From: Caballeronia telluris
GTDB lineage: Bacteria > Pseudomonadota > Gammaproteobacteria > Burkholderiales > Burkholderiaceae
Assembly (NCBI RefSeq): GCF_001544495.1
Contig: NZ_FCNZ02000013.1
Coordinates: 149,734-213,733 of the forward strand
Length of the DNA: 64,000 nt
Reading direction: 5' to 3'
The position numbers were made by a program, and so were the translations under genes. Of the stretch, positions 36,172 to 46,129 are shown piece after piece. The notes beneath the pieces were generated by a model that worked only from the letters and a program-made list of their open reading frames with translations, was not told where the DNA came from and searched no databases. Positions within the stretch are counted from its first letter, which is position 1; each line of letters starts with the position of its first letter.

Positions 36172-37077
36172 ATGAACGACGCTTATCCCAGTCGACGAAA
36201 CACCGACAAACCGCAGGAAAAACGCTCCCTTCTCGAGCGTCTGACCGATTTCATCTCGCACGAACCCGAGTCGCGCGACGAATTGCTCGAAGTGCTGCAG
36301 GACGCCCACGAACGCAATCTGCTCGACGCCGATTCGCTTTCGATGATCGAGGGCGTGTTCCAGGTCTCCGACCTTTGCGCCCGCGACATCATGGTGCCGC
36401 GCGCCCAGATGGACGCGATCAACATCGCCGAAACCCCCGCCGAATTCATCCCCTTCGTGCTCGAAAAGGCGCACTCGCGCTACCCGGTGTTCGAGGGCAA
36501 CCGCGACAACATCATCGGCGTGCTGCTCGCGAAAGACCTGCTGCGCTATTACGCCGAAGAGGAATTCGACGTGCGCGGCATGCTGCGCCCCGCCGTGTTC
36601 ATCCCGGAATCGAAGCGCCTGAACGTGCTCCTGCACGATTTCCGCGTGAACCGCAATCACATCGCGATCGTCGTCGACGAATACGGCGGCGTCGCGGGCC
36701 TCATCACGATCGAGGACGTGCTGGAGCAGATCGTCGGCGACATCGAAGACGAATACGACTTCGACGAGGAAGCCGGCAACATCATTTCGTCACCGGACGG
36801 CAAATTCCGCGTGCGCGCGCTCACCGGCATCGAGCAGTTCAACGAGGAATTCGGCACCGAGTTCTCCGACGAGGAAGTCGATACCATCGGCGGGCTCGTC
36901 ACACACCGCTTTGGGCGCGTGCCGCATCGCGGCGAGAAAGTGCGTATCGACGACTTCGTGTTCGAAATCCTGCGCGGCGACGCCCGGCAGATCCACGTAC
37001 TGCTCGTGCGGCGCGTGCCGCACATGAGCCAGCACGAGCGCCGCTTGCACGAGGGCGAAGAAGACGACCGCGGCTGA
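36172..37077 (+). CDS. corC: CBS-domain transporter-associated protein CorC (YbeX)
   Basis: A 301-residue cytoplasmic protein with a CBS pair (about 70-190: RDIMVPRAQMDAINI and NHIAIVVDEYGGVAGLITIE) and a C-terminal CorC_HlyC domain (about 205-290: TLGGLVTHRFGRVPHRGE-like). It has no membrane-spanning DUF21 domain. CorC is linked to magnesium and cobalt efflux and, as YbeX, to ribosome metabolism. It lies between ybeY and lnt as in E. coli. Confidence 0.93.
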   Translation: MNDAYPSRRNTDKPQEKRSLLERLTDFISHEPESRDELLEVLQDAHERNLLDADSLSMIEGVFQVSDLCARDIMVPRAQMDAINIAETPAEFIPFVLEKAHSRYPVFEGNRDNIIGVLLAKDLLRYYAEEEFDVRGMLRPAVFIPESKRLNVLLHDFRVNRNHIAIVVDEYGGVAGLITIEDVLEQIVGDIEDEYDFDEEAGNIISSPDGKFRVRALTGIEQFNEEFGTEFSDEEVDTIGGLVTHRFGRVPHRGEKVRIDDFVFEILRGDARQIHVLLVRRVPHMSQHERRLHEGEEDDRG

Positions 37078-37176
37078 TCGTCTCGTGCGGCTCGCGTGAG
37101 CCGCCGTCGTGCCGGCGCGCGAGTGAACGCGCGCCGCTCCATCCCGCCCTCCAGCAGACCTCCGACCGTGTAATCA

Positions 37177-38832
37177 ATGGCCGATTCATCGTTTCGCCTC
37201 TTGCGCCGCCGGCGCAGCCCGTCTTCCGAAGCCAGCGAAGCCGCCGCACTGCCGTTCTGGCATTACCTCGTCGCGGCGGTGCTCGGCGCGGCCAACACGT
37301 TTTCCTTTGCGCCGACGCCGCATGGCGGCTGGCTCGAACTCGTCGTCTTCGCGCTCTTCTTCGCGTGGCTCTCGCGCACGAGCGGCTGGAAAAGCGCCGC
37401 GCTCACCGGCTGGGCGTTCGGCTTCGGCAATTTCGTGACGGGCGTGTGGTGGCTCTACGTCAGCATGCACTTCTACGGCGGCATGGCCGCGCCGCTCGCG
37501 GCGGCCGCCGTCGCGCTGTTTTCGCTTTATCTCGCGATCTATCCGGCGGCGGCTGCGGTCGTGTGGTCGCTCGTGGCCGGTCGCGCTCGATACGACGACA
37601 CGGAACGCGCCGCCGCCGAGCCGCGCTTCGTTCCGACCTGGCACGGCGCGTTCGCGTTCGCGAGCGCGTGGGCGCTCGGCGAATGGCTGCGCGGACTCGT
37701 CTTCACCGGCTTCCCGTGGCTGTCGAGCGGCTATGCGCAAGTCGACGGACCGCTCGCCGGATATGGCGCCATCGCGGGCGTGTACGGCGTCGGTTGGGTG
37801 CTCGCGCTCGTGGCCGCGCTCGTCGTGCAGACGTTCTACAGCGTGCGACGCCATGAACGGGCTGCGCGCTTCGCACCGGGCATCGTCGCGGTGACGCTCG
37901 TCGTCGCGGGGATGCTGCTCTCGCTCGTCCAGTGGACGACGCCCGCCAACTCGCCGCTCACCGTGCGCCTCCTGCAAGGCAACGTGAAGCAGGAGATGAA
38001 GTTCGAGCAGGAAGGCGTGAACGCATCGCTCGCGCTGTATCGGCGGATGATCACCGAGAAGCCCGCCGATCTCATCGTCACGCCCGAAACCGCGCTGCCG
38101 GTGCTCGCCGTGCAGGTGCCGGAGGACCTCGCGCTCGCGCTGCGCCAGTTCGCGGATACGACAAAATCGTCGATCCTGTTCGGCGCCATCGGCGTGACGA
38201 TCACGCCGGAAGGCCGCGCGAAGGATTTCACCAACAGTCTCTTCGGCATCACGCCCGGCTCGTTCGACGTCTATCGCTACGACAAGCATCACCTCGTGCC
38301 CTTCGGCGAATTCGTGCCGCTCGGCTTTCACTGGTTCGTGAACCTGATGGGCATTCCGCTCGGCGATCTCGCGCGCGGGCCGTCGGTGCAAAAGGCGTTC
38401 TTCGTGCACAACCAGCCGGTCGCCGTGGATATCTGCTACGAGGACATCTTCGGCGAGGAGATCGCGAAGACGCTGCGCGAGCAGGTCGCGCCGGCGGGCA
38501 TTCTCGTCAACTCGACGAATCTCGCCTGGTTCGGCGATACCATCGCGCTCGACCAGCATTTGCAGATCGCCCGGATGCGCTCGATCGAAACCGGTCGGCC
38601 GATGCTGCGCGCGACCAACACCGGGATGACCGCGGTGATCGCGGCGAACGGCGAGGTCGTCTCGAAACTGCCGACCTACACCACCGGCACGCTCGAAGCC
38701 ACCGTGCAAGGCACGTCCGGGCGCACGCCGTATGTCACGAGCGGCAATCTGACCGTGATCGCCGTGTCGCTGTTGCTGCTCGCGTTTGCGTTTGCCTTCG
38801 CGCCGTCGAACCGGAATGGCCGCAGGAAGTGA
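37177..38832 (+). CDS. lnt: Apolipoprotein N-acyltransferase
   Basis: Lnt adds the third acyl chain to the N-terminal cysteine of lipoproteins at the periplasmic face of the inner membrane. The 551-residue protein has an N-terminal membrane domain of about seven helices (residues 25-230) and a nitrilase-type domain with the catalytic triad Glu in TPETALPV, Lys in QGNVKQEMKFE and Cys in VDICYEDIFGEE. A last helix is near the C-terminus (VIAVSLLLLAFAFAFA). It follows corC by 99 bp. Confidence 0.96.
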   Translation: MADSSFRLLRRRRSPSSEASEAAALPFWHYLVAAVLGAANTFSFAPTPHGGWLELVVFALFFAWLSRTSGWKSAALTGWAFGFGNFVTGVWWLYVSMHFYGGMAAPLAAAAVALFSLYLAIYPAAAAVVWSLVAGRARYDDTERAAAEPRFVPTWHGAFAFASAWALGEWLRGLVFTGFPWLSSGYAQVDGPLAGYGAIAGVYGVGWVLALVAALVVQTFYSVRRHERAARFAPGIVAVTLVVAGMLLSLVQWTTPANSPLTVRLLQGNVKQEMKFEQEGVNASLALYRRMITEKPADLIVTPETALPVLAVQVPEDLALALRQFADTTKSSILFGAIGVTITPEGRAKDFTNSLFGITPGSFDVYRYDKHHLVPFGEFVPLGFHWFVNLMGIPLGDLARGPSVQKAFFVHNQPVAVDICYEDIFGEEIAKTLREQVAPAGILVNSTNLAWFGDTIALDQHLQIARMRSIETGRPMLRATNTGMTAVIAANGEVVSKLPTYTTGTLEATVQGTSGRTPYVTSGNLTVIAVSLLLLAFAFAFAPSNRNGRRK

Positions 38833-38889
38833 AACAGTCGGCCGGAAGGCGGCACGAAACGCCCCAAAGCCGCACGCGCCCTTCATTCA

Positions 38890-38910
38890 GCTAAAATTCA
38901 AGGTTTTAGC
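38890..38910. repeat. Perfect AT-rich inverted repeat before glyQ
   Basis: GCTAAAA (38890-38896) and TTTTAGC (38904-38910) flank a seven-base loop in the lnt-glyQ gap. It may be a weak lnt terminator, or a dyad over the glyQS promoter, since TAAAAT resembles a -10 box. Confidence 0.4.
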
Positions 38911-38975
38911 ACTTTGACCGGCCTTTGGCGTCCGCTCTCGCGACGCTCTGGCGCCGGTCCGCCTCAAAGGCAATC

Positions 38976-39983
38976 ATGCTCACTTTTCAGCAAATCATCC
39001 TGACGCTGCAATCCTATTGGGACAACAAGGGTTGCGCGCTTCTCCAGCCGATCGACATGGAAGTCGGCGCGGGCACCTCGCACGTCCACACGTTCCTGCG
39101 CGCGATCGGGCCGGAGCCGTGGCGCGCGGCCTACGTGCAGCCGTCGCGCCGCCCGAAGGACGGCCGTTACGGCGACAACCCGAACCGCCTGCAGCACTAC
39201 TACCAGTATCAGGTCGTGCTGAAGCCGGCGCCGGAAAACATCCTCGATCTGTATCTCGGCTCGCTCGAAGCGCTCGGCTTCGACCTGAAGCAGAACGATG
39301 TGCGCTTCGTCGAGGACGACTGGGAAAATCCGACGCTCGGCGCGTGGGGACTCGGCTGGGAAGTGTGGCTGAACGGCATGGAAGTGACGCAGTTCACGTA
39401 TTTCCAGCAAGTGGGCGGCATCGACTGCAAGCCGGTACTCGGCGAGATCACCTACGGGCTGGAACGCCTCGCGATGTATCTGCAAAAGGTCGAGAACGTC
39501 TACGACCTCGTCTGGACCGAATGGGAAGAAGACGGCCCGAACGGCCGCGAAACACGGCGCCTCACCTACGGCGACGTCTATCACCAGAACGAAGTCGAGC
39601 AATCGACCTACAACTTCGAGCACGCCAACGTCGAACTGCTCTTCACGTTCTTCAACAGCTACGAGGCCGAAGCGAAGAAGATGATCGACGCGAAGCTCGC
39701 GCTGCCCGCCTACGAACTCGTGCTGAAGGCCGGCCACACGTTCAACCTGCTCGACGCGCGCGGCGCGATCTCGGTCACGGAACGTGCGGCGTATATCGGC
39801 CGGATTCGCGCGCTGTCGCGGCTCGTCGCGCAGGCGTACTACGAGTCGCGCGAAGCGCTCGGCTTTCCGATGCTCGGCAATCCGGTGCATCCGGCGGCCA
39901 ACCTCACCACCGACGAACACGACGCCGCCATGCCCGCCTGGGCGCCGCCGCTGAAGGTCGAACGCAACATCGACCCGGTTTGA
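38976..39983 (+). CDS. glyQ: Glycyl-tRNA synthetase, alpha subunit
   Basis: The alpha subunit of the heterotetrameric bacterial glycyl-tRNA synthetase forms glycyl-adenylate. The 335-residue protein carries the highly conserved start [19 protein letters not shown], class-II motifs around [17 protein letters not shown] and the [19 protein letters not shown] segment. The ATG at 38976 fits homologues; an upstream in-frame ATG at 38925 does not. glyS starts 17 bp downstream. Confidence 0.97.
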   Translation: MLTFQQIILTLQSYWDNKGCALLQPIDMEVGAGTSHVHTFLRAIGPEPWRAAYVQPSRRPKDGRYGDNPNRLQHYYQYQVVLKPAPENILDLYLGSLEALGFDLKQNDVRFVEDDWENPTLGAWGLGWEVWLNGMEVTQFTYFQQVGGIDCKPVLGEITYGLERLAMYLQKVENVYDLVWTEWEEDGPNGRETRRLTYGDVYHQNEVEQSTYNFEHANVELLFTFFNSYEAEAKKMIDAKLALPAYELVLKAGHTFNLLDARGAISVTERAAYIGRIRALSRLVAQAYYESREALGFPMLGNPVHPAANLTTDEHDAAMPAWAPPLKVERNIDPV

Positions 39984-40000
39984 CGAGACACGAAAGAACA

Positions 40001-42100
40001 ATGACGCAATCCAATCAAGCAACGCTGCTCGTCGAGCTGCTCACCGAAGAACTGCCGCCGAAGGCGCTCGCGCGTCTTGGCACCGCGTTCGCCGAAGGCA
40101 TCGTGCAACGTCTTGCCGCACGCGATCTGATCGACGGCGAGCCGAGCTTCGAAAAATACGCGACGCCGCGCCGTCTCGCCGTGCTGGTGAAGAACGTGCG
40201 CGCGGTCGCGCCGGAAAGACAGGTGCGCGAAAAGGTGCTGCCGGTGTCCGTCGCGCTCGACAAGGACGGCCAGCCCACCGCGCCCCTCGCCAAGAAACTC
40301 GCGGCGCTTGGTTTCCCCGACGTCCCGCTCGCGGAACTCGAACGCGCGCAGGACGGCAAAGCCGAAGCGTTCTTCCTGCGCTACGCGGCGCCGGGCGCGA
40401 CGCTCGCCGACGGCCTGCAATCCGCGCTCGACGAAACGCTCGCCAAGCTGCCGATTCCGAAGGTCATGACCTACCAGCGCCCGGACGGCACCAACGTGCA
40501 GTTCGTGCGTCCGGTGCAACGGCTCGTCGCGCTGCATGGGCGCGAAGTCGTGCCGGTCTCGGCGCTCGGCATCGATTCGGGCGACACGACCATCGGCCAT
40601 CGCTTCATGTCGCATGGCTTCGTGCAAATCCCGCACGCCGATAGCTACGCCGAAACGCTGCTGTCGAAAGCGCATGTCGTGCCGAATTTCGACGACCGCA
40701 AGGAATCGATCCGCACGCAATTGCAGGCGTTCGCGGGCGAGGATCGCGTCGTGATGCCCGAAGCGCTGCTCGACGAAGTGAACGCGCTGGTCGAATGGCC
40801 GGTGGTTTATCAGTGCCACTTCGGCGAGGAATTCCTTCAGGTGCCGCAGGAATGCCTGATCCTCACGATGCAGACGAACCAGAAGTACTTCGCGCTGACC
40901 GACGCCAATGGAAAGCTGCGTTCGCGCTTCCTGATCGTGTCGAACATCGACACCAAGACGCCCGGCGACATCGTCGAGGGCAACGAGCGCGTCGTGCGTC
41001 CGCGTCTCGCCGACGCGAAGTTCTTCTTCGAGCAGGACAAGAAGAAGCGTCTCGCGGATCGCGTGCCGCTGCTCGCGAACGTCGTCTATCACAACAAGCT
41101 CGGCTCGCAACTCGAACGCGTGAAGCGGCTCGAAGCGCTCGCGGGGGAGATCGCGCCGATGGTCGGCGTCGATGTCGCGCTGACGAAGCGCGCCGCGCTG
41201 CTCGCGAAGGCGGATCTGCTCACCGACATGGTCGGCGAATTCCCCGAACTGCAAGGCACGATGGGCACCTACTACGCGCGTCACGACGGCGAGCCGGAAG
41301 AAGTGGCGCTCGCGTGCTCCGAGCATTACCAGCCGCGCTTCTCCGGCGACGAAACGCCGTCGACGGGCGTCGGCTGCGCGGTCGCGCTCGCGGACAAGCT
41401 GGAGACGATCGTCGGCATCTGGGGCATCGGACTGCAACCGACGGGCGAAAAAGATCCGTTCGCGCTGCGCCGCCATGCGCTCGGCGTGCTGCGCATCCTG
41501 CTCGAAAAGCGCCTTGCCATCGATCTGCTGGAGTTGCTGCGCGTCGCGCAAAGGCAGTTCGCCGGGATCCCGCAAGTGGCCGAATCGACGGACGCGATCT
41601 ATGCATTCTTCCTGGACCGCCTGCGCGGCGTGCTGCGCGAGCGCGGCTTCAACGCGAGCGAAATCGACGCCGTGCTGAGCCTGAACCCGACGCGTCTCGA
41701 TGACATCGTCGCGCGCCTCGAAGCCGTGCGCGAATTCGCGGCGTTGCCGGAAGCGGCATCGCTCGCGGCGGCCAACAAGCGCATCTCGAACATCCTGAAG
41801 AAGTCGACGGAAGCGGTGCCGTCGAGCGTGAAACCCGAGTTGCTCGTCGAAGCCGCTGAAAAGGCGCTCTACGCGCAGCTCGAACAAGTCGCGCCGCGTG
41901 TGCAGAGCCAGCTTGCCGAGCGCAACTATACGGAAGCGCTGTCGGCGCTCGCCGCGCTGCGCGATGCCGTCGACACTTTCTTCAACGACGTGATGGTGAA
42001 TGCGGAAGACCCGGCGCTGCGAAGCAACCGGCTGGCACTTCTCAACGCGCTGCATCAGCAGATGAATTGCGTCGCGGACATTTCGAAGCTCGCCGCGTAA
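40001..42100 (+). CDS. glyS: Glycyl-tRNA synthetase, beta subunit
   Basis: The 699-residue beta subunit recognises tRNA-Gly and completes the enzyme with GlyQ. Family marks are the start [30 protein letters not shown], an HD-like middle part ([38 protein letters not shown]) and a C-terminal anticodon-binding DALR-like domain. The frame is open well upstream, over glyQ; the ATG at 40001 after GAAAGAAC is the family start. Confidence 0.97.
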   Translation: MTQSNQATLLVELLTEELPPKALARLGTAFAEGIVQRLAARDLIDGEPSFEKYATPRRLAVLVKNVRAVAPERQVREKVLPVSVALDKDGQPTAPLAKKLAALGFPDVPLAELERAQDGKAEAFFLRYAAPGATLADGLQSALDETLAKLPIPKVMTYQRPDGTNVQFVRPVQRLVALHGREVVPVSALGIDSGDTTIGHRFMSHGFVQIPHADSYAETLLSKAHVVPNFDDRKESIRTQLQAFAGEDRVVMPEALLDEVNALVEWPVVYQCHFGEEFLQVPQECLILTMQTNQKYFALTDANGKLRSRFLIVSNIDTKTPGDIVEGNERVVRPRLADAKFFFEQDKKKRLADRVPLLANVVYHNKLGSQLERVKRLEALAGEIAPMVGVDVALTKRAALLAKADLLTDMVGEFPELQGTMGTYYARHDGEPEEVALACSEHYQPRFSGDETPSTGVGCAVALADKLETIVGIWGIGLQPTGEKDPFALRRHALGVLRILLEKRLAIDLLELLRVAQRQFAGIPQVAESTDAIYAFFLDRLRGVLRERGFNASEIDAVLSLNPTRLDDIVARLEAVREFAALPEAASLAAANKRISNILKKSTEAVPSSVKPELLVEAAEKALYAQLEQVAPRVQSQLAERNYTEALSALAALRDAVDTFFNDVMVNAEDPALRSNRLALLNALHQQMNCVADISKLAA

Positions 42101-42125
42101 GCGTGCGAGTTCAGGCGCCCTCTCC

Positions 42126-42683
42126 ATGAATCCGAACAGAAAGCTCGTCATTCTCGATCGCGACGGCGTGATCAACGTCGATTCCGACGCCTTCATCAAG
42201 TCGCCCGACGAATGGGTCGCGATTCCCGGCAGCCTCGACGCCATCGCGCGCCTGAACCAGGCGGGCTGGCACGTCGCGATCGCGTCGAACCAGTCGGGCA
42301 TCGGCCGCGGTCTCTTCGACATGGCCGCGCTCAACGCGATGCATCAGAAGATGAATCGCGCGGCGGCGGCCGTGGGCGGGCGTATCGACGCCGTGTTTTT
42401 CTGCCCGCATACCGCCGAGGATCAATGCGATTGCAGGAAGCCGAAGCCGGGCATGCTGCAACAGATCATCGACCGCTTCGAGATCGATCCGGAACACACG
42501 CCGGTGGTCGGCGATTCGCTGCGCGATCTGCAAGCCGGCGCGGCGCTCGGCTTTCCGGTGCATCTGGTGCTGACGGGCAAGGGCGAAAAGACGCTCGCCG
42601 CAGGCAACCTGCCGGCGGGCACGAAGGTGCACAAGAACCTGCGTACTTTCGCTCTCGATTTCCTCGCCCAGAATCAGGATTGA
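42126..42683 (+). CDS. gmhB: D-glycero-beta-D-manno-heptose-1,7-bisphosphate 7-phosphatase
   Basis: GmhB removes the 7-phosphate in the synthesis of ADP-heptose for lipopolysaccharide core. The 185-residue HAD protein has motif I with Asp11 and Asp13 (LDRDGVINVD), motif II SNQSGIGRG and the zinc-binding Cys/His loop FFCPHTAEDQCDCRKPKPG that marks the GmhB subgroup, then GDSLRDLQAG. It lies 25 bp after glyS and 46 bp before plsC, a usual betaproteobacterial order. Confidence 0.95.
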   Translation: MNPNRKLVILDRDGVINVDSDAFIKSPDEWVAIPGSLDAIARLNQAGWHVAIASNQSGIGRGLFDMAALNAMHQKMNRAAAAVGGRIDAVFFCPHTAEDQCDCRKPKPGMLQQIIDRFEIDPEHTPVVGDSLRDLQAGAALGFPVHLVLTGKGEKTLAAGNLPAGTKVHKNLRTFALDFLAQNQD

Positions 42684-42729
42684 CCCGCTCATTCACTCGA
42701 TGAGCGGCGCACCATAAGAATTCACGCCA

Positions 42730-43503
42730 ATGCGCTTCATCCGTTCGCTGCTGCTGCTGATTTACTTAGTCGTGTACACGGTGCCGTACGCGATCGCCTG
42801 CTTCATCGCGTTTCCGTTCCTGCGCGCCGACAAGCGCTACTGGATGGCCGCGGGCTGGTGCAAATCGACGATCGTCGTGTTGCGCCATCTGAACGGCATT
42901 CGCTATACGATCGAAGGCTGGGAGAACCTGCCCGACGGTCCCGCCGTGCTGCTGTCGAAGCACCAGTCCGCATGGGAGACGATCGCGTTTCCGGCGCTGA
43001 TGCCGCGTCCGCTCTGCTACGTGTTCAAGCGCGAACTGCTCTTCGTGCCCTTCTTCGGCTGGGCGCTCGGGCTTTTAAAGATGGTTCACATCGACCGCAA
43101 GCAGGGCAAGGATGCGTTCGCCTCGGTGACGCGCCAGGGCCGCGCGCGCATGGACGAAGGCGCGTGGGTCATCATGTTTCCCGAAGGCACGCGCACGCGC
43201 GTCGGCAGCCAGGGGAAGTACAAGACGGGCGGCGCGCGCTTCGCGGTGGCGACCGGCGTGCCCGTCGTGCCGATCGCGCATAACGCCGGGCACGTCTGGC
43301 CGCGCCATTCGTTTCTCAAATATGCGGGTATAGTCACGGTGTCGATCGGCAAGCCAATCGACACTGCGGGCCTCACGCCGGAAGAAGTGAACCAGCGCGT
43401 CGAGGCCTGGATCGAAGCGGAAATGCGCCGTATCGATCCGGCTGCTTACAGGTCGACAGACGCAGGTTCGACGCACGCGCCCCGCGCGTCCGCGGGCCGC
43501 TGA
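42730..43503 (+). CDS. plsC: 1-acyl-sn-glycerol-3-phosphate acyltransferase
   Basis: PlsC acylates lysophosphatidate to phosphatidate at the inner membrane. The 257-residue protein has an N-terminal membrane helix (LLLLIYLVVYTVPYAIACFI), the catalytic H-x4-(D/E) motif as SKHQSAWETIAF and the glycerol-phosphate motif FPEGTRTRVGS, then VPIAHNAG. The C-terminal 20 residues are a polar tail. It follows gmhB in the same direction. Confidence 0.92.
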   Translation: MRFIRSLLLLIYLVVYTVPYAIACFIAFPFLRADKRYWMAAGWCKSTIVVLRHLNGIRYTIEGWENLPDGPAVLLSKHQSAWETIAFPALMPRPLCYVFKRELLFVPFFGWALGLLKMVHIDRKQGKDAFASVTRQGRARMDEGAWVIMFPEGTRTRVGSQGKYKTGGARFAVATGVPVVPIAHNAGHVWPRHSFLKYAGIVTVSIGKPIDTAGLTPEEVNQRVEAWIEAEMRRIDPAAYRSTDAGSTHAPRASAGR

Positions 43504-43531
43504 AACGACTGCACCCACGCCGAGCCGCGCA

Positions 43532-44485
43532 TTGTCCTTTTCGTTGTTCTCGTCCTTCCTGCGCCGCGAGCGCAAAGCTGAGCCGATGCAGAAGACCCCA
43601 TCGCGGCAGCGTCCCGCTGTCGCGCTCGACAACCTGCAACTCGATCTGCCGTTCGCGGATACGCCGGGCGCCGCCGAGCCCGCCTCGCAGACGCCCGCGC
43701 CCCTGCTCGGTGAGATCACGCCGGGCGCGAATGCCGTCCCGCCGTCGTACGCGCCCGATGGCACGCGTCTGCGCCGCCTCGTGCTCGGTCAGCGGACGCT
43801 CGACTATCGACTGAAGCGCTCGTCGCGCCGCACGATCGGCTTCATGATCGACGGCACCGGCCTTGCGATCACCGCACCGCGCTGGGTCACGCTCGCCGAC
43901 ATCGAAAGCGCGATCGTCGACAAGCAGCAGTGGATCTTCAAGAAGCTCGGCGAGTGGCAGACGCGCGTCGAGCAGCGTGCGCTGCCACGCATCGACTGGA
44001 AGGACGGCGCGCAGTTTCCTTATCTCGGCAGGACGATCAGCGTGTCGCTGGGATCGGCGCAACGGACGCTTCATTTCGACGAGCCGAGCGGCGTGCTCTC
44101 CCTCGCGCTGCCCGCGCTCGCCGATCCGCAGCAGATCAAGGACCGCGTGCAAGGCTGGTTGCAGACCGAGGCGAAACGCATTTTCGGCGACCGGCTCGTC
44201 CTGTACGCGCACAAACTCGATGTCGAGTTTCGTGCGTACGGGCTCTCGTCGGCGGCGACGCGCTGGGGCAGTTGCTCCAGCGACGGCAAGATTCGCCTCA
44301 ACTGGCGGCTGATTCACTTTCCGCTTTCGATCATCGATTACGTCGTCGCGCACGAGCTCGCGCATCTGCGCGAGATGAACCACAGTCCGCGTTTCTGGCA
44401 GACGGTCGAGTCGATCTTTCCCGAATTCCGCGAAGCGCGGCACACGCTCAAGCACCATCCGCCGGAACTGCTGCCGGCGCTCTGA
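43532..44485 (+). CDS. YgjP/SprT-like zinc metallopeptidase (DUF45 type)
   Basis: A 317-residue protein with the gluzincin-like motif HELAHLREMNHSPRFW (HExxH near residue 275 with the third His six residues on), ending in the IFPEFREARHTLKH region of YgjP-like metallopeptidases. A preceding beta-rich segment (RRTIGFMIDGTGLAITAPRW) also fits the family. The N-terminal 70 residues are proline/alanine-rich and probably disordered. The TTG at 43532, 28 bp after plsC, is used; an ATG at 43586 is possible and neither has a good ribosome site. Its natural substrate is unknown. Confidence 0.82.
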   Translation: MSFSLFSSFLRRERKAEPMQKTPSRQRPAVALDNLQLDLPFADTPGAAEPASQTPAPLLGEITPGANAVPPSYAPDGTRLRRLVLGQRTLDYRLKRSSRRTIGFMIDGTGLAITAPRWVTLADIESAIVDKQQWIFKKLGEWQTRVEQRALPRIDWKDGAQFPYLGRTISVSLGSAQRTLHFDEPSGVLSLALPALADPQQIKDRVQGWLQTEAKRIFGDRLVLYAHKLDVEFRAYGLSSAATRWGSCSSDGKIRLNWRLIHFPLSIIDYVVAHELAHLREMNHSPRFWQTVESIFPEFREARHTLKHHPPELLPAL

Positions 44486-44617
44486 GCCGCACACGGCCTG
44501 CGAGCCTCGATGGCCGGCGTTACAATTTTGCACGCGGCCCTCGCGCGCACGAGTGCGAAAGACACCGGCGCTCACGGTCTCCGAATCCGCCCAAGACAAC
44601 CCCACAGGAAACCCACC

Positions 44618-45019
44618 ATGCGACTTCTCCACACGATGCTGCGCGTCGGCGACTTGCAGCGTTCCATCGACTTCTACACGCGCATTCTCGGCATGAAAGT
44701 GCTGCGCCAGAGCGAGAACACCGAGTACAAGTACACGCTGGCGTTCGTCGGCTACGGCGACGAAAGCGAAGCCAGCGTGCTCGAACTCACCTACAACTGG
44801 GGCACCGACCAATACGATCTCGGCAACGCTTACGGCCACATCGCGATCGAAGTCGACGACGCCGCCGGCGCGTGCAACCGCATCCGAGAAGCAGGCGGCA
44901 AGGTGACGCGCGAAGCGGGCCCGGTGAAGGGCGGCACGACCGTGATCGCGTTCGTCGAAGACCCGGACGGCTACAAGATCGAGCTGATCGAAAAGCACTC
45001 GCACGTCGCGGGTGTCTGA
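44618..45019 (+). CDS. gloA: Lactoylglutathione lyase (glyoxalase I)
   Basis: GloA converts the hemithioacetal of methylglyoxal and glutathione to S-lactoylglutathione. The 133-residue protein keeps the four metal ligands at the E. coli positions: His5, Glu56, His74 and Glu122 ([37 protein letters not shown]). The ATG at 44618 follows ACAGGAAACCC. It ends 22 bp before a very strong terminator. Confidence 0.97.
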   Translation: MRLLHTMLRVGDLQRSIDFYTRILGMKVLRQSENTEYKYTLAFVGYGDESEASVLELTYNWGTDQYDLGNAYGHIAIEVDDAAGACNRIREAGGKVTREAGPVKGGTTVIAFVEDPDGYKIELIEKHSHVAGV

Positions 45020-45041
45020 CGCTTCGAGCAAGCCTGCCGGG

Positions 45042-45077
45042 CGCCGGCTCGCCATGCGGCGAGCCGGCGTTTTGTTT
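45042..45077 (+). terminator. Strong intrinsic terminator after gloA
   Basis: CGCCGGCTCGCC and GGCGAGCCGGCG form a perfect 12-bp stem with an ATGC loop (45042-45069), followed by TTTTGTTT. Confidence 0.92.
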
Positions 45078-45192
45078 CGTGCGCGCCGCGTCTGCGCGCG
45101 ACCATTCATTCGCGCCGCCTGCCGTTCGGTGGCAAAATCGACGCTCCATAACCGTGCATTCGCCTGAGCGCGAACGCCGCATAAGACGAGAC

Positions 45193-46122
45193 ATGAGCAC
45201 CCCTGCCCTTTCCCTGCGTCGCGCGCCGGACGCGACGGCTGTCATCGTGATGGTGGTCCTGTGCGCCGCATGGGGTTTCCAGCAGGTCGCCATCAAGGAA
45301 GCGAACGCGTCCTTTCCGCCGATGCTGCAAGCGGGCATCCGCTCGGCCATCGCAACCGTGCTCGTGTGGCTTTGGACGCGCTCGCGCGGCACCTCGCTCT
45401 TCGCGAGCGACGATACGCTCGGCGCCGGCCTGCTCGCGGGCGTGCTGTTCGGCGGCGAATTCGTCTGCATCTTCTTCGGCCTGACGCTCACGACGGCCAC
45501 GCGCATGGCCGTCTTCCTCTACACCGCGCCGTGCTTCACGGCGCTCGGGCTGCACTGGTTCATAGCCGGCGAGAAGATGCGCCGCATGCAATGGCTAGGC
45601 ATCGCCGTCGCGTTTTGCGGCATCGCGCTCGCGTTCGCGGACGGTTTCCTGCACGCCGACCCGAACCGCGCTTCGACGTTGCACGGCGTTGCCGGCGACG
45701 CGCTCGGCGTCCTCGGCGGCCTGCTATGGGCCGCGACGACGGTCGTCGTGCGCGCGAGTTCGCTCGCGCATGCGAGCGCGAGCAAGACGCTGTTCTATCA
45801 ACTGGCGGTATCGGCGATCATGCTGCTGGCGCTCGCGTTCGCGTTCGACCAGACGCACGTCGCGACGGTCACGCCGCGCGCGCTCGCGAGTCTCGCGTAT
45901 CAGGCGATCGTCGTGGCGTTCATCAGCTATCTGACGTGGTTCTGGCTGCTGACGCGCTATATGGCGTCGAGACTCTCGGTGTTTTCGTTTCTGACGCCGA
46001 TCTTCGGCGTGACCTTCGGCGTGGTGCTGCTGGGCGAGCACTTCACGCTGCGTTTCCTGATCGCGGCCGCGATGGTGCTGGCCGGGATCGCGCTCGTGAA
46101 CACGCCCGCAAAGCGCGCGTGA
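45193..46122 (+). CDS. EamA/DMT-family transporter
   Basis: A 309-residue inner-membrane protein with ten predicted helices in two EamA repeats (about 18-150 and 165-300). Marks are AAWGFQQVAIKEANASFPPM in the first helix, LYTAPCFTALGLHWFIAGEK, and in the second repeat RLSVFSFLTPIFGVTFGVVL with LLGEHFTLRFLIAAAMVLAG. Such proteins export amino acids, nucleosides or metabolites; the substrate cannot be told. The ATG at 45193 is clear. It converges on rsmA, with seven bases between stops. Confidence 0.9.
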   Translation: MSTPALSLRRAPDATAVIVMVVLCAAWGFQQVAIKEANASFPPMLQAGIRSAIATVLVWLWTRSRGTSLFASDDTLGAGLLAGVLFGGEFVCIFFGLTLTTATRMAVFLYTAPCFTALGLHWFIAGEKMRRMQWLGIAVAFCGIALAFADGFLHADPNRASTLHGVAGDALGVLGGLLWAATTVVVRASSLAHASASKTLFYQLAVSAIMLLALAFAFDQTHVATVTPRALASLAYQAIVVAFISYLTWFWLLTRYMASRLSVFSFLTPIFGVTFGVVLLGEHFTLRFLIAAAMVLAGIALVNTPAKRA

Positions 46123-46129
46123 CGAGCGC

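Noticed and set aside
43930..45192. Long upstream extension of the EamA gene through the metallopeptidase and gloA genes
   Set aside because: The extension is out of frame with real genes, passes a strong terminator and lacks homology; the ATG at 45193 starts the family pattern.
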